Source of the DNA: Alphaproteobacteria bacterium UBA4588
GTDB lineage: Bacteria; Pseudomonadota; Alphaproteobacteria; Rhodobacterales; Rhodobacteraceae
Length of the DNA stretch: 64,000 bases
Reading direction: 5' to 3'
Assembly (NCBI GenBank): GCA_905182195.1
Contig: CAJJAW010000007.1
Span: 124,001 to 188,000 of the forward strand
The position numbers were made by a program, and so were the translations under genes. The notes under the pieces are model-generated. The model saw only the letters and a list, made by a program, of their open reading frames with translations. It was not told the origin of the DNA and searched no databases. This document shows, in pieces, positions 37,541 to 45,726 of this stretch. The stretch's first letter is position 1. The number at the start of each line of letters is the position of its first letter.

Positions 37541-39140
37541 TACTACGACTAAAAACGTCAAATTGCGGTTTGTAAATGTCGCTGCGCATTCCGAATGCAC
37601 CCATAACACTGTGAAATGGGAAGTCATGCGGGAACGTAATGTCCCTCAAAATGGTTGAGTTATTTAGGTTACGCGATTGCCGGAACCCTTTAGACATCCA
37701 AACCAAAAATGGAACTTCTCTCTGTTGGCGCGGGGCTATCGCAATCGGTGCGCCATGAAGATAATAGCCATCTTCACCCAAGGATTGGCCATGGTCTGAT
37801 ACATAAATCAAAGTTGCATTTATATCATCCAGCTCCTCCAATTGAGCGATTAAATCAGCAATCAAACTATCGGTGTATCTTATGGTATTGTCGTACGCAT
37901 TATTCAGCTCTTCCTCAGTACACTTTGCAATCTGGACCGTTTTGCATACCGGTATAAAATATTCAAAATCAGGTGGGTATTTGTTATAGTAGGCAGGCCC
38001 ATGGCTCCCACTTTGGTGCAGAGCTACAAAAATCCTGTCACCCTCTATGTCTCTTAAGAGCTCTGACAACTTCCAATTTAAAACACCATCATACCCGAGC
38101 AAAGGGCAATCTGTGCCTTCGCATTCCATCAAAATCTCGGCTGTTGTTTGGTAGATATCCACATCCATAGGCGGTGGACCAGAATTATTGCTCCTAAAAA
38201 GTGTTACAATACCGTGCCTTTTAAGATAACTTGGCAAAGGCTCAAATGTCGTACGCGAGGAGGCATCACTGCCCTCATGGGTGAGGATGCACGCCATGGA
38301 CGCAATAGTATTAGTAGCACAAGATAATCCGATTGGAAAAGCGGCAAGCCGTTGATCAGCAGTAAAGGGATTGGTTTGACGTTCATAGCCCAGCGCAGCA
38401 AACCGATCCGCGCGAGCCGCCTCACCAATCACGAGGATTACAACCTCTTTTTTTAGCGGTGTTTCAGTCAGGAAGTATGCCCTGGGGAGCAGTACCTGCT
38501 CACGGTTATCCATAGCCTCACGGTTAAAATATCTTGCCGTGTTGATAATATAAGACCACGGCAAAATCTTACTACCCATCCGAGAGGCGTGTTTGTCGTA
38601 CCAAAGCACAGTGAAAGACGTCATAATGATCCAGAGGGTCAACAGTACAATAGATCCAACGCAATAAACCAAACGCCAAATGCGTCGAGGCGCTGTGACG
38701 CCAACCAACAAAGTCATTAGGGCCGGCACCAAGCCTAAAACTAAAACAAACGGGATCATAGAAACATGTAAAAGCTCCGCTGTTTCCCGCGGGTCCGTAT
38801 TAAAAATATTCGAGATCATCGAGCGATCAATTTCGATACCGTAGCTAACCATAAAATACAGCCCAATTGCATTGCAAATCAGCAAAATAGCAGTCACAAA
38901 TTTCATCACAAACACAGACATAGTTGACAGCAAAAATAGCATTGCCGCCAAAAGACAAATCTGTAGAATTTGCAAAGAAACGATCTGGGTAACACCATGA
39001 ATGTCAGCCAAGTCACTGACTTTTATGGCGTACCGCAACAAAGGGAGCTGGAAGGCTATTAAATTGAAAACGCAAACGGCAGCCACAAAGCCCATCAAAC
39101 TAATATTTTTTGCCATCATCCATTCGACCGGGTACCGCAA
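37527..39140 (-). CDS. Second phosphoethanolamine transferase-like protein, divergent
   Basis: The 537-residue protein has the same layout as the eptA product: five N-terminal membrane spans and a periplasmic alkaline-phosphatase-fold domain. VILVIGEAARADRFAALGYE, NAYDNTIRYTDSLIADLI and YVSDHGQSLGEDGYYLHGAP match. The nucleophile region differs: SCATNTIASMACILTHEGSD instead of CGTSTAVSLPCMFS, so the threonines remain but the Gly and Pro are lost. This suggests a different acceptor or donor. It is the first gene of the six-gene lipid operon. The start may be ATG 39140 or 39119. Confidence 0.88.
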   Translation of the reverse strand: MRYPVEWMMAKNISLMGFVAAVCVFNLIAFQLPLLRYAIKVSDLADIHGVTQIVSLQILQICLLAAMLFLLSTMSVFVMKFVTAILLICNAIGLYFMVSYGIEIDRSMISNIFNTDPRETAELLHVSMIPFVLVLGLVPALMTLLVGVTAPRRIWRLVYCVGSIVLLTLWIIMTSFTVLWYDKHASRMGSKILPWSYIINTARYFNREAMDNREQVLLPRAYFLTETPLKKEVVILVIGEAARADRFAALGYERQTNPFTADQRLAAFPIGLSCATNTIASMACILTHEGSDASSRTTFEPLPSYLKRHGIVTLFRSNNSGPPPMDVDIYQTTAEILMECEGTDCPLLGYDGVLNWKLSELLRDIEGDRIFVALHQSGSHGPAYYNKYPPDFEYFIPVCKTVQIAKCTEEELNNAYDNTIRYTDSLIADLIAQLEELDDINATLIYVSDHGQSLGEDGYYLHGAPIAIAPRQQREVPFLVWMSKGFRQSRNLNNSTILRDITFPHDFPFHSVMGAFGMRSDIYKPQFDVFSRSNEGG

Positions 39141-39316
39141 ATTTTCTACTTCCCATCCTCAAGTTGGCCCTTCGAAAGAAGCAGCCCAAATCAACTCTTG
39201 AGAGTCAATTTTCATAGCAACTTTCATGTCTCAACGCATGAGGACCTTTCTGAGGTAAAGATATGGCACGGGGTTGCTACACGCGCAATTAGGCAAAACT
39301 ATATATTCCTATTGAA

Positions 39317-39341
39317 ACCCTGAAGCCCAAAGCTGCAGGGT
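39317..39341 (-). terminator. Hairpin downstream of gdhA, possible terminator
   Basis: ACCCTG and CAGGGT arms with an inner GC-containing stem form a compact hairpin 33 bp beyond the glutamate dehydrogenase stop. On the minus strand only a short TTT follows, so termination efficiency is uncertain. Confidence 0.45.
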
Positions 39342-39374
39342 AAACTCTCAAGCCTCGGCCTCAATCTAATTTAA

Positions 39375-40811
39375 TCACAAACCCTTGGCTTTATAGGCCC
39401 CAGCCACCTTGCCAATACTCACCAGATACGCCGCCGTCCGCATATCAGGAACATCGCTACGACTACGCCACACTTCAGCCATATCATTATAAGCCCCACG
39501 CATCGTATCATCCAGACCCGAGCGCACCAACTCAAGCTCCGTGGCTCCTTTGAGATATCGCATTTTAAAGTCTGGCGTCAGCTGCCAGCCAATATCCGAG
39601 GCCGAACTTAAACGTTCCAGCTCTTCAACAATCAATTGGTTTCTTGATTCTTCACGGCGACGTTCCATTCGTCCAAACCTAATATGACTTAAATTTTTCA
39701 CCCACTCAAAATAGGAGACAGTCACACCACCGGCATTGGCGTACATATCAGGTATAATAACAACACCCTTGCCTCGCAAAATCAAATCAGCTCCAGCAGT
39801 CACCGGGCCGTTTGCTGCCTCTACTATAAGACGGGCTTTCACAGCATCAGCATTGTCTCGGTGGATTACACCTTCAAGTGCAGCTGGGATTAAAATATCA
39901 CAAGCGGCTTCCAAAATTGATGATCCATCAGTTGTGTAGCTGGCACTAGGAAAATCTTTTACTCCACCATGCTCTGCAATCCAGGCCTTCAATTCTTCTA
40001 TGTTAAGCCCGTCAGGGTTACTCACGGCACCGTCACGTTCAATCACACCAGTAATCCGTGCACCATCTTCCTCGCTTAAAAATTTTGCAGCGTGGTATCC
40101 TACATTACCTAAGCCCTGAACAATTATAGACTTGCCATCCAATTGACCATTTAGGCCAGCGGCTTTTATGTCTTCAGGATGGCGAAAAAACTCTTGTAAG
40201 GCATATTGGACACCACGCCCGGTAGCCTCAGTCCTACCCTGAATGCCGCCACCGTTAACCGGCTTTCCAGTAACACAGGCACGTGCGTTGATGTCAGTTG
40301 TATTCATTCTTTGATATTGGTCAGCAATCCATGCCATTTCGCGCTCACCAGTGCCCATATCTGGAGCTGGGACGTTTTGCGATGGATGGATCAGATCACG
40401 TTTGATCAATTCATAAGCAAAGCGACGCGTGATTTGCTCTAGCTCATGTTCATCATACGCCAGAGGGTCAATACGCAACCCACCTTTAGAGCCACCATAA
40501 GGCGCGTCAACTAAAGCACATTTATAGGTCATCAAAGCAGCAAGAGCCTCCACTTCATCTTGGTTGACGCCAAGGGAATAGCGGATACCGCCTTTTACAG
40601 GCTCCATATGTTCAGAATGTACAGCTCGGTAACCAGTGAAAGTTGTGATTTCGCCGCGAAGCCTTACCCCGAAGCGCACCGTATATGTAGCGTTACATAC
40701 CCGAATCTTTTCAGCAAGACCCGGGGGCAAATCCAGCAATGCAACTGCTCGGTTGAACATAATATCGACACTGTCACGGAAGCTAGGCTCTGGAGAATTA
40801 ATAGAGGGCAT
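39375..40811 (-). CDS. gdhA: Glutamate dehydrogenase family protein (Glu/Leu/Phe/Val dehydrogenase)
   Basis: From ATG 40811 (MPSINSPEPSFRDSV), preceded by the ribosome site aaggaatgtttg, the protein has 478 residues. It shows the glutamate-binding region GGIRYSLGVNQDEVEALAAL, the catalytic-lysine stretch DAPYGGSKGGLRIDP, PAPDMGTGEREMAWI, and the nucleotide fold SIIVQGLGNVGYHAAKFL. It deaminates glutamate to 2-oxoglutarate, or the reverse. Cofactor preference cannot be decided with certainty. It is transcribed alone between the lipid operon and a small membrane-protein gene. Confidence 0.94.
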   Translation of the reverse strand: MPSINSPEPSFRDSVDIMFNRAVALLDLPPGLAEKIRVCNATYTVRFGVRLRGEITTFTGYRAVHSEHMEPVKGGIRYSLGVNQDEVEALAALMTYKCALVDAPYGGSKGGLRIDPLAYDEHELEQITRRFAYELIKRDLIHPSQNVPAPDMGTGEREMAWIADQYQRMNTTDINARACVTGKPVNGGGIQGRTEATGRGVQYALQEFFRHPEDIKAAGLNGQLDGKSIIVQGLGNVGYHAAKFLSEEDGARITGVIERDGAVSNPDGLNIEELKAWIAEHGGVKDFPSASYTTDGSSILEAACDILIPAALEGVIHRDNADAVKARLIVEAANGPVTAGADLILRGKGVVIIPDMYANAGGVTVSYFEWVKNLSHIRFGRMERRREESRNQLIVEELERLSSASDIGWQLTPDFKMRYLKGATELELVRSGLDDTMRGAYNDMAEVWRSRSDVPDMRTAAYLVSIGKVAGAYKAKGL

Positions 40812-40907
40812 CAAACATTCCTTTAAAAATAGGGCATACTGTCGCATCATAAATAAATTTAAAAGTAATGAAACCCAGTAAAAACAAAAGCATCATAACA
40901 AATTAAA

Positions 40908-41381
40908 CTAGCCCGCACGTCCTGCAATCAAAACCGCTAAAGTGTCTGCCATAAATTTCGCATCTGAAGGCGTGGTTACACCACCGATTCCAATTTTCGT
41001 ACTAAATTTCCAGTAAAGGCCTGGAACCCAGGCACGCTGTGTCTTCTGGTTCAAACTCACCACAAACCCATTGGAGGGTTTGAACGCAAAAACACCACGG
41101 TCGATCCGAGTAATTTCATTAATTAAAGTCAAACACTGCCCATTTTCAAAAAATAAGCCAGTCTCACGCAGTTCAATATGGCCCCTGGTGCCGCGTTGCA
41201 TCGCACGTGCCATCCATAAAACAGCGGCAGCAACAATCACAAGAAATACCTTATGGAAAAAACTAGCGTCTGTGGTAATTGCCAAATATACTAACAAAAA
41301 GCCGAGCAACATCATAACTAACAGGGCAAGACTACGCCGTACAGGTGACGCCTCTAGTTTAGCAATAACAGAATCTGACAT
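40908..41381 (-). CDS. Hypothetical protein with two membrane spans
   Basis: The 157-residue protein (start MSDSVIAKLEASPVRRSLAL, or five codons upstream at 41396) has two adjacent hydrophobic segments, ALLVMMLLGFLLVYLAI and VFLVIVAAAVLWMARAM. They are followed by a soluble domain of about 95 residues (HIELRETGLFFENGQ ... ITRIDRGVFAFKPSNGF). This is a common layout in roseobacter proteins of unknown function, and I do not recognise a named family. It lies 57-96 bp upstream of gdhA on the same strand and may be cotranscribed with it. Confidence 0.7.
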   Translation of the reverse strand: MSDSVIAKLEASPVRRSLALLVMMLLGFLLVYLAITTDASFFHKVFLVIVAAAVLWMARAMQRGTRGHIELRETGLFFENGQCLTLINEITRIDRGVFAFKPSNGFVVSLNQKTQRAWVPGLYWKFSTKIGIGGVTTPSDAKFMADTLAVLIAGRAG

Positions 41382-41470
41382 GTCCTGCTTCCTCAAAATT
41401 TCATTGGGAGGCTGCCACCTCTCAGCTTTACTGCCCTGAAATGGCCAAAGATAAAAGTTGAAACTGCCTC

Positions 41471-42415
41471 TTAACGGCGTACAGTCACTTCATATCCAAT
41501 CTCTTCTGGTTCATCGTCCACCAGATGTTCAGGAAACCCTGCTGCCAAGATGCTTAAGCCCGTCACTTTTTCTAACCTTTCAATGATTCTATCTGATTGA
41601 GCGCGCTCGCCAAATTGCTCCTGCCCGTCCCTCATAATACCGATGACCATTGGAGAAATCTCCAAAGGTACCCCATGGTCATCCGCGATCTTTTGGAACA
41701 ATCCAATATCTTTTTGTACCAAGTCCATAGTGAAGTTTACGTCCCTAGAGCCCGATAGAATTAGCTGGCTTTCGGTTTCATGGACAAACGAAGTGCCTGA
41801 TGACATTGCAATAGCCTCATAAGTCGTACCCAAATCCATGCCAGCCGCCTTCATCACAGTCAGAGCCTCACAAACAGTGATCAGATTAGCAGTAGCCAGA
41901 TAGTTGGTCATTACTTTCAAAGTGCTTGAATTTCCAATATCGCCAACATGCAAGATACGACGTCCCATATGCGCCAGGATCGGCAAGACTTTATCAAAGG
42001 TCGCACGCTCACAGCCCGCATAAATTGAAATATTGCCAGTATCAGCCCGATGACAGCCACCGGACACCGGACAATCTACAGCCTCGCCGCCCGCCGCCAA
42101 AACTAAGGCACCAAGACGCTTAACCTCATTGGCGTCAGTGGTCGACATTTCCATCCAAATTTTACCGGGGCCCACATAGGGTAGCATTTCCGTCACCACG
42201 GCGTCAGAAGCGGCGGGACTTGGCAAACAAGTGATAACGGCGTCGCAAGTTTGCATCAGATGTGCAGGGCTAACCCCATCAGTCGCACCGCGAGACACAA
42301 AATCTGTCACAAACTCAGTGTTTAAATCATGTACGCTTAGGTCCACTCCATTACGCAACAAACTACCTGACAATTTGCCACCAACATTACCAAGCCCAAT
42401 AAATCCAATTTTCAT
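41471..42415 (-). CDS. Beta-hydroxyacid dehydrogenase (3-hydroxyisobutyrate dehydrogenase family)
   Basis: The 314-residue NAD(P)-dependent enzyme shows the N-terminal Rossmann motif MKIGFIGLGNVGGKLSGSLL, the substrate loop VDCPVSGGCHRADTGNISIY, the catalytic-lysine region SSTLKVMTNYLATANLI, and the C-terminal NFTMDLVQKDIGLFQKIADD. Relatives act on 3-hydroxyisobutyrate, tartronate semialdehyde, sulfolactaldehyde or 4-hydroxybutyrate. The exact substrate cannot be told here. It is divergent from the reductive-dehalogenase-like gene with only a 51-bp gap. Confidence 0.9.
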   Translation of the reverse strand: MKIGFIGLGNVGGKLSGSLLRNGVDLSVHDLNTEFVTDFVSRGATDGVSPAHLMQTCDAVITCLPSPAASDAVVTEMLPYVGPGKIWMEMSTTDANEVKRLGALVLAAGGEAVDCPVSGGCHRADTGNISIYAGCERATFDKVLPILAHMGRRILHVGDIGNSSTLKVMTNYLATANLITVCEALTVMKAAGMDLGTTYEAIAMSSGTSFVHETESQLILSGSRDVNFTMDLVQKDIGLFQKIADDHGVPLEISPMVIGIMRDGQEQFGERAQSDRIIERLEKVTGLSILAAGFPEHLVDDEPEEIGYEVTVRR

Positions 42416-42466
42416 AAGCCATCCCCCAATCTCGTTTGTAAGCGCACAAAAGCACCCATAGCCGAC

Positions 42467-43669
42467 ATGTCGCCCCTATTTGCGACGCTTGTTATCTCCG
42501 TTGTGATTTTGCAAGATGATTTTATGCAAAAATCTGATGATCACGCCGCAGGAATTGAAATAACATCTGAATTCAAAAGGTTTTCTCAGAAAAATGATGT
42601 GTTCTCACGCGCCTTTTGGGATTCTGCAGTGCGGACTGAAAAAACCGATGCTTTTTTCGCCAGCTACAGAATGGAGGCCGCCCCGCGTCGCGGTGACGGA
42701 TTTACTCAAAGAGATTTTGCCCTGCGCAATGCCAGTTGGTTGATCTCAGACATCATGACAGACCGCTTTGCAGGCCAAGGTCGGCGCGAAGGCTTTCAAG
42801 CCCCTATAAGTAACGACACGCCAGTGGCCGAGGACAAAATGGCCTTTGACAGCCCCCAGGCCGCAACAGCCGATATAAAAAAAGTATCCCACTTTTTTGG
42901 AGCGGATTTATGCGGTGTGACCACACTAGATCCCCGGTGGCTTTATGATTCACGGGTGGATGTGCGTGATATGTCCGAGGTAGATATTGGCCTTCCAGAA
43001 GGGCTCAGCCACGTGATTGTTTTAGGCCACGAGATGGATCAAGAGCTGGTGCGTACCTATCCCTCCGCCCTTGGCGGAGCAGCGACAGGTCGCGAATACA
43101 GCCACGAAGCTGCTATTGTGATGCAAGTTGCGGCTTATATTCGCAATCTGGGCTATCAGGCGGTGGCCTCAATGAATGACACAGGTCTGGTCATCCCAAT
43201 GGCGGTCCAAGCAGGCCTGGGCGAATATGCGCGCAATCAATTGGTTATAACACCTGAATTTGGCCCGCGGTTACGGTTCTCAAAGATATTCACTGACATG
43301 CCACTGACAGTGGACCTCCCCAAACGGCCTGGTGTGGCGAAGTTTTGCGATATCTGCACCAAATGTGCCGATGCGTGCCCAGTCAAAGCACTACCATTAG
43401 GACCGCCAAAAGTTGGCGGTGGCGCATCTTCAATTCAGGGCGTGAAGAAATGGACTTCCGACGCTGAAAAATGCTTTTCGTTCTGGACAAAACTCAGCAG
43501 TGACTGCGCTATTTGCATGCGAGTGTGCCCATTTAATCGCGAATTTAGCAGCTGGCCACATAGGCTTTGGCTTAGATTGGCGCTCTCACCTGCCCGACGA
43601 GTGGCCCTTTGGCTAGACAGATACCGCGTGGGGCGTCTGAAACCCAGCAGCTGGTGGGAGCGGCGCTGA
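42467..43669 (+). CDS. Reductive-dehalogenase-like corrinoid/[4Fe-4S] protein
   Basis: The 400-residue protein has two C-terminal [4Fe-4S] clusters: CDICTKCADACPVKAL, and a second group starting at CFSFW and continuing CAICMRVCPFNREF. The preceding domain resembles the corrinoid-binding core of reductive dehalogenases and QueG (HVIVLGHEMDQELVRTYPSA, AGLGEYARNQLVITPEFGPR). There is no Tat leader and no fused reductase, so it differs from respiratory enzymes and from self-sufficient aerobic ones. It would need a separate electron donor and cobalamin. The start may be ATG 42467, or ATG 42524 (MQKSDDHAAG), since the first 19 residues look unlike the rest. It is too diverged from QueG to be the queuosine enzyme by eye. 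The substrate is unknown. Confidence 0.82.
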   Translation: MSPLFATLVISVVILQDDFMQKSDDHAAGIEITSEFKRFSQKNDVFSRAFWDSAVRTEKTDAFFASYRMEAAPRRGDGFTQRDFALRNASWLISDIMTDRFAGQGRREGFQAPISNDTPVAEDKMAFDSPQAATADIKKVSHFFGADLCGVTTLDPRWLYDSRVDVRDMSEVDIGLPEGLSHVIVLGHEMDQELVRTYPSALGGAATGREYSHEAAIVMQVAAYIRNLGYQAVASMNDTGLVIPMAVQAGLGEYARNQLVITPEFGPRLRFSKIFTDMPLTVDLPKRPGVAKFCDICTKCADACPVKALPLGPPKVGGGASSIQGVKKWTSDAEKCFSFWTKLSSDCAICMRVCPFNREFSSWPHRLWLRLALSPARRVALWLDRYRVGRLKPSSWWERR

Positions 43670-43778
43670 ATTTGACCCAATGCCGTTCTCAATTTTAGAG
43701 TACTCAAGCTAATTATTGTATCTTATATTCAAAATTAGAATATTCTATATCTGGAATCTAAATCAAAAGGTTTTTACC

Positions 43779-44690
43779 ATGTCGCTGCGTCCCACAATCG
43801 AAACTCGCCAGGCCTCTCCCACGCTCGAAGGCGCCGGTGTTAAACTTCATCGAGCTTTTGGCTTTCAAGATCCCTCAGAGATGGATCCATTTTTGCTGTT
43901 CGATGACTTTCGCAATGAATTAACCGAAGATTTCGAAAAAGGCTTCCCATGGCATCCCCACCGCGGCATCGAAACTATCACCTATGTCTTGTCGGGAACC
44001 GTTGAGCATGGCGACAGCCTGGGTAACAAAGGCACTTTAGGCGCGGGCGATGTGCAATGGATGACCGCCGGACGCGGGATCATGCATCAAGAAATGCCGC
44101 AGGGCAACCAACATGGACAAATGCATGGATTTCAGCTTTGGGGCAATTTACCCGGTAGCCTCAAGATGACAGCGCCACGCTATCAAGATGTGGCAGGAAC
44201 TGAAATTCCAGAAGTAGTTGATGACGATGGGACCCGCGTCAAAGTTATAGTTGGCGAGTTTTGGGGCAAAAAAGGCCCCGTTGATGGTATCGCCGCAGAT
44301 CCACAGTATCTGGATATATACGTGCCGCCCGGTGGGCAAAAGAACTTTAAAATTGACACTTATCGCCGGGCGTTTGCCTACGTGTATGATGGTGCTGCGG
44401 CTTTCGCCGACGCATCCCCCCCAACCGGTGTGCTGCTGGAGAAAGAGGTGGCTGGCCAAGAGGTCAACATCCGCGATCTGTCTGGCAATCGCACCTTGAT
44501 CCGTTTCGGCACCGGAGACGAGGTGTGTTTGCAGGCTGGACCTGAAGGTGTTCGGTTTCTGTTGATCTCAGGCGCGCCCATCGATGAACCTGTTGCTTGG
44601 CATGGGCCCATTGTTATGAATACGCGCGAAGAGTTGATGCACGCATTCTCAGAACTGCGCAACGGCACGTTTATCAAGCCTGCGCACTGA
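43779..44690 (+). CDS. Pirin family protein
   Basis: The 303-residue two-domain cupin starts at MSLRPTIETRQASPTLEG; the longer frame from 43716 has 21 unrelated codons. The iron-binding motif is in FPWHPHRGIETITYVLSGTV with two histidines, followed by RGIMHQEMPQ. Bacterial pirins bind Fe and some act as quercetin 2,3-dioxygenases or as redox regulators. It follows the reductive-dehalogenase-like gene by 109 bp on the same strand and ends 17 bases inside the convergent tetR gene. Confidence 0.94.
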   Translation: MSLRPTIETRQASPTLEGAGVKLHRAFGFQDPSEMDPFLLFDDFRNELTEDFEKGFPWHPHRGIETITYVLSGTVEHGDSLGNKGTLGAGDVQWMTAGRGIMHQEMPQGNQHGQMHGFQLWGNLPGSLKMTAPRYQDVAGTEIPEVVDDDGTRVKVIVGEFWGKKGPVDGIAADPQYLDIYVPPGGQKNFKIDTYRRAFAYVYDGAAAFADASPPTGVLLEKEVAGQEVNIRDLSGNRTLIRFGTGDEVCLQAGPEGVRFLLISGAPIDEPVAWHGPIVMNTREELMHAFSELRNGTFIKPAH

Positions 44691-45273
44691 CACCAAGAGT
44701 TTGACGCGTCAAAGCGCAATATTTGCGGGTCAACTCATCGCTGGTCAATCGGCCATCTTCGCGAAACCAGTCGACTGGTCCAGTGAGAAGGGCAATAAGT
44801 GCTAAGCTGGTAATTTTCGGATCAGGCACCCGAAAATCGCCCGCAACAACCCCACTCAATATCAAATTATAAATGATTTTTTCATAAATGCGGCGTTTTT
44901 CCACAATAGCCTTGAAATTCACCTCGGTTAAGTTGCGCAGTTCCATGTAAGAGATAAACACTAATTCGGGTCGCTTTATGTGAAAATCCAAGTGGAAGGC
45001 TACGAAATGATCAAGTGCGGCGATAGGGTCCACAGGCACCAATTCCGCTGACCATTTACTCAGCAAATCCGCCATGTGCCCATCCAGAAGATCAAACAAT
45101 AGCGCCTGCTTGTCTGAGGTGTAATTGTAAATAGCGCCAGCCTGGACCCCCACGTTTGCTGCAATTTGGCGCATAGTCACAGCGGCAAACCCGTGGCGTG
45201 CAAACAGCTCAAGCGCTGCCTGTTTTATCCTTGGTCCAGTTATTTCCGAGTGAGATCCAGTTTTACGCGCCAT
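44674..45273 (-). CDS. TetR-family transcriptional regulator
   Basis: The 199-residue protein has an N-terminal helix-turn-helix (ALELFARHGFAAVTMRQIAANV then GAIYNYTSDKQALLFDLLD) and a C-terminal ligand domain of the kind found in regulators of branched-chain or fatty acid catabolism. The ligand is unknown. Its 3' end overlaps the pirin gene by 17 bases tail to tail. A perfect palindrome lies 14 bp upstream of its start and probably serves as autoregulatory operator. Confidence 0.93.
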   Translation of the reverse strand: MARKTGSHSEITGPRIKQAALELFARHGFAAVTMRQIAANVGVQAGAIYNYTSDKQALLFDLLDGHMADLLSKWSAELVPVDPIAALDHFVAFHLDFHIKRPELVFISYMELRNLTEVNFKAIVEKRRIYEKIIYNLILSGVVAGDFRVPDPKITSLALIALLTGPVDWFREDGRLTSDELTRKYCALTRQTLGVSAQA

Positions 45274-45286
45274 AGCCGCATGTTAA

Positions 45287-45302
45287 CTGAACACACGTTC
45301 AG
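45287..45302. promoter_or_regulatory. Palindromic operator candidate for the TetR regulator
   Basis: CTGAAC-acac-GTTCAG is a perfect 6+6 palindrome with a four-base spacer, located between tetR and the divergent lipoprotein gene. Its form is typical of TetR-type operators. It could regulate both genes. Confidence 0.6.
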
Positions 45303-45352
45303 ATCAATCAGCATTACTTGCCGAAGTGTAATTAGCTGTCTAGAAACAGATT

Positions 45353-45607
45353 ATGACCACGAAACTTTATATTTTAAACTTGGGGCTCGCCTGTACAATT
45401 TTTGGCTGCGCATCTTTTCCTGAATTGGAAAAAGCAGCACCATTAGGCGACCCGCAAGCTGAATTTACAGAATTTTTGAGTTCTGAAGCACTCAACAACA
45501 TCCCCACTAGTTTAAGCCGGGTAGCGCAACCATTCAAAGCCAGTCAGCTCGACAATATGCGCCGCCGAGCTGACAATTTACGCTCTCAAAACTCAACCAG
45601 AGATTGA
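45353..45607 (+). CDS. Small putative lipoprotein, 84 aa
   Basis: The protein begins MTTKLYILNLGLACTIFGCA, a short leader ending in a lipobox-like IFGC, so the cysteine at residue 19 may be lipidated. The mature part is polar (FPELEKAAPLGDPQAEFTEF to the end) and ends in an arginine-rich helix. No family is recognised. It is divergent from tetR and 119 bp before hom. Confidence 0.6.
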   Translation: MTTKLYILNLGLACTIFGCASFPELEKAAPLGDPQAEFTEFLSSEALNNIPTSLSRVAQPFKASQLDNMRRRADNLRSQNSTRD

Positions 45608-45726
45608 TACGCCCAATCAGATGTCAATATTCACTAAATTAGATCTGCTTCCACTGAGACTATCGTTGCGGTAGAATCGTTTTATAATTATATCCACTCT
45701 GAATTTTTAGCCTGTAAGGACGTATT

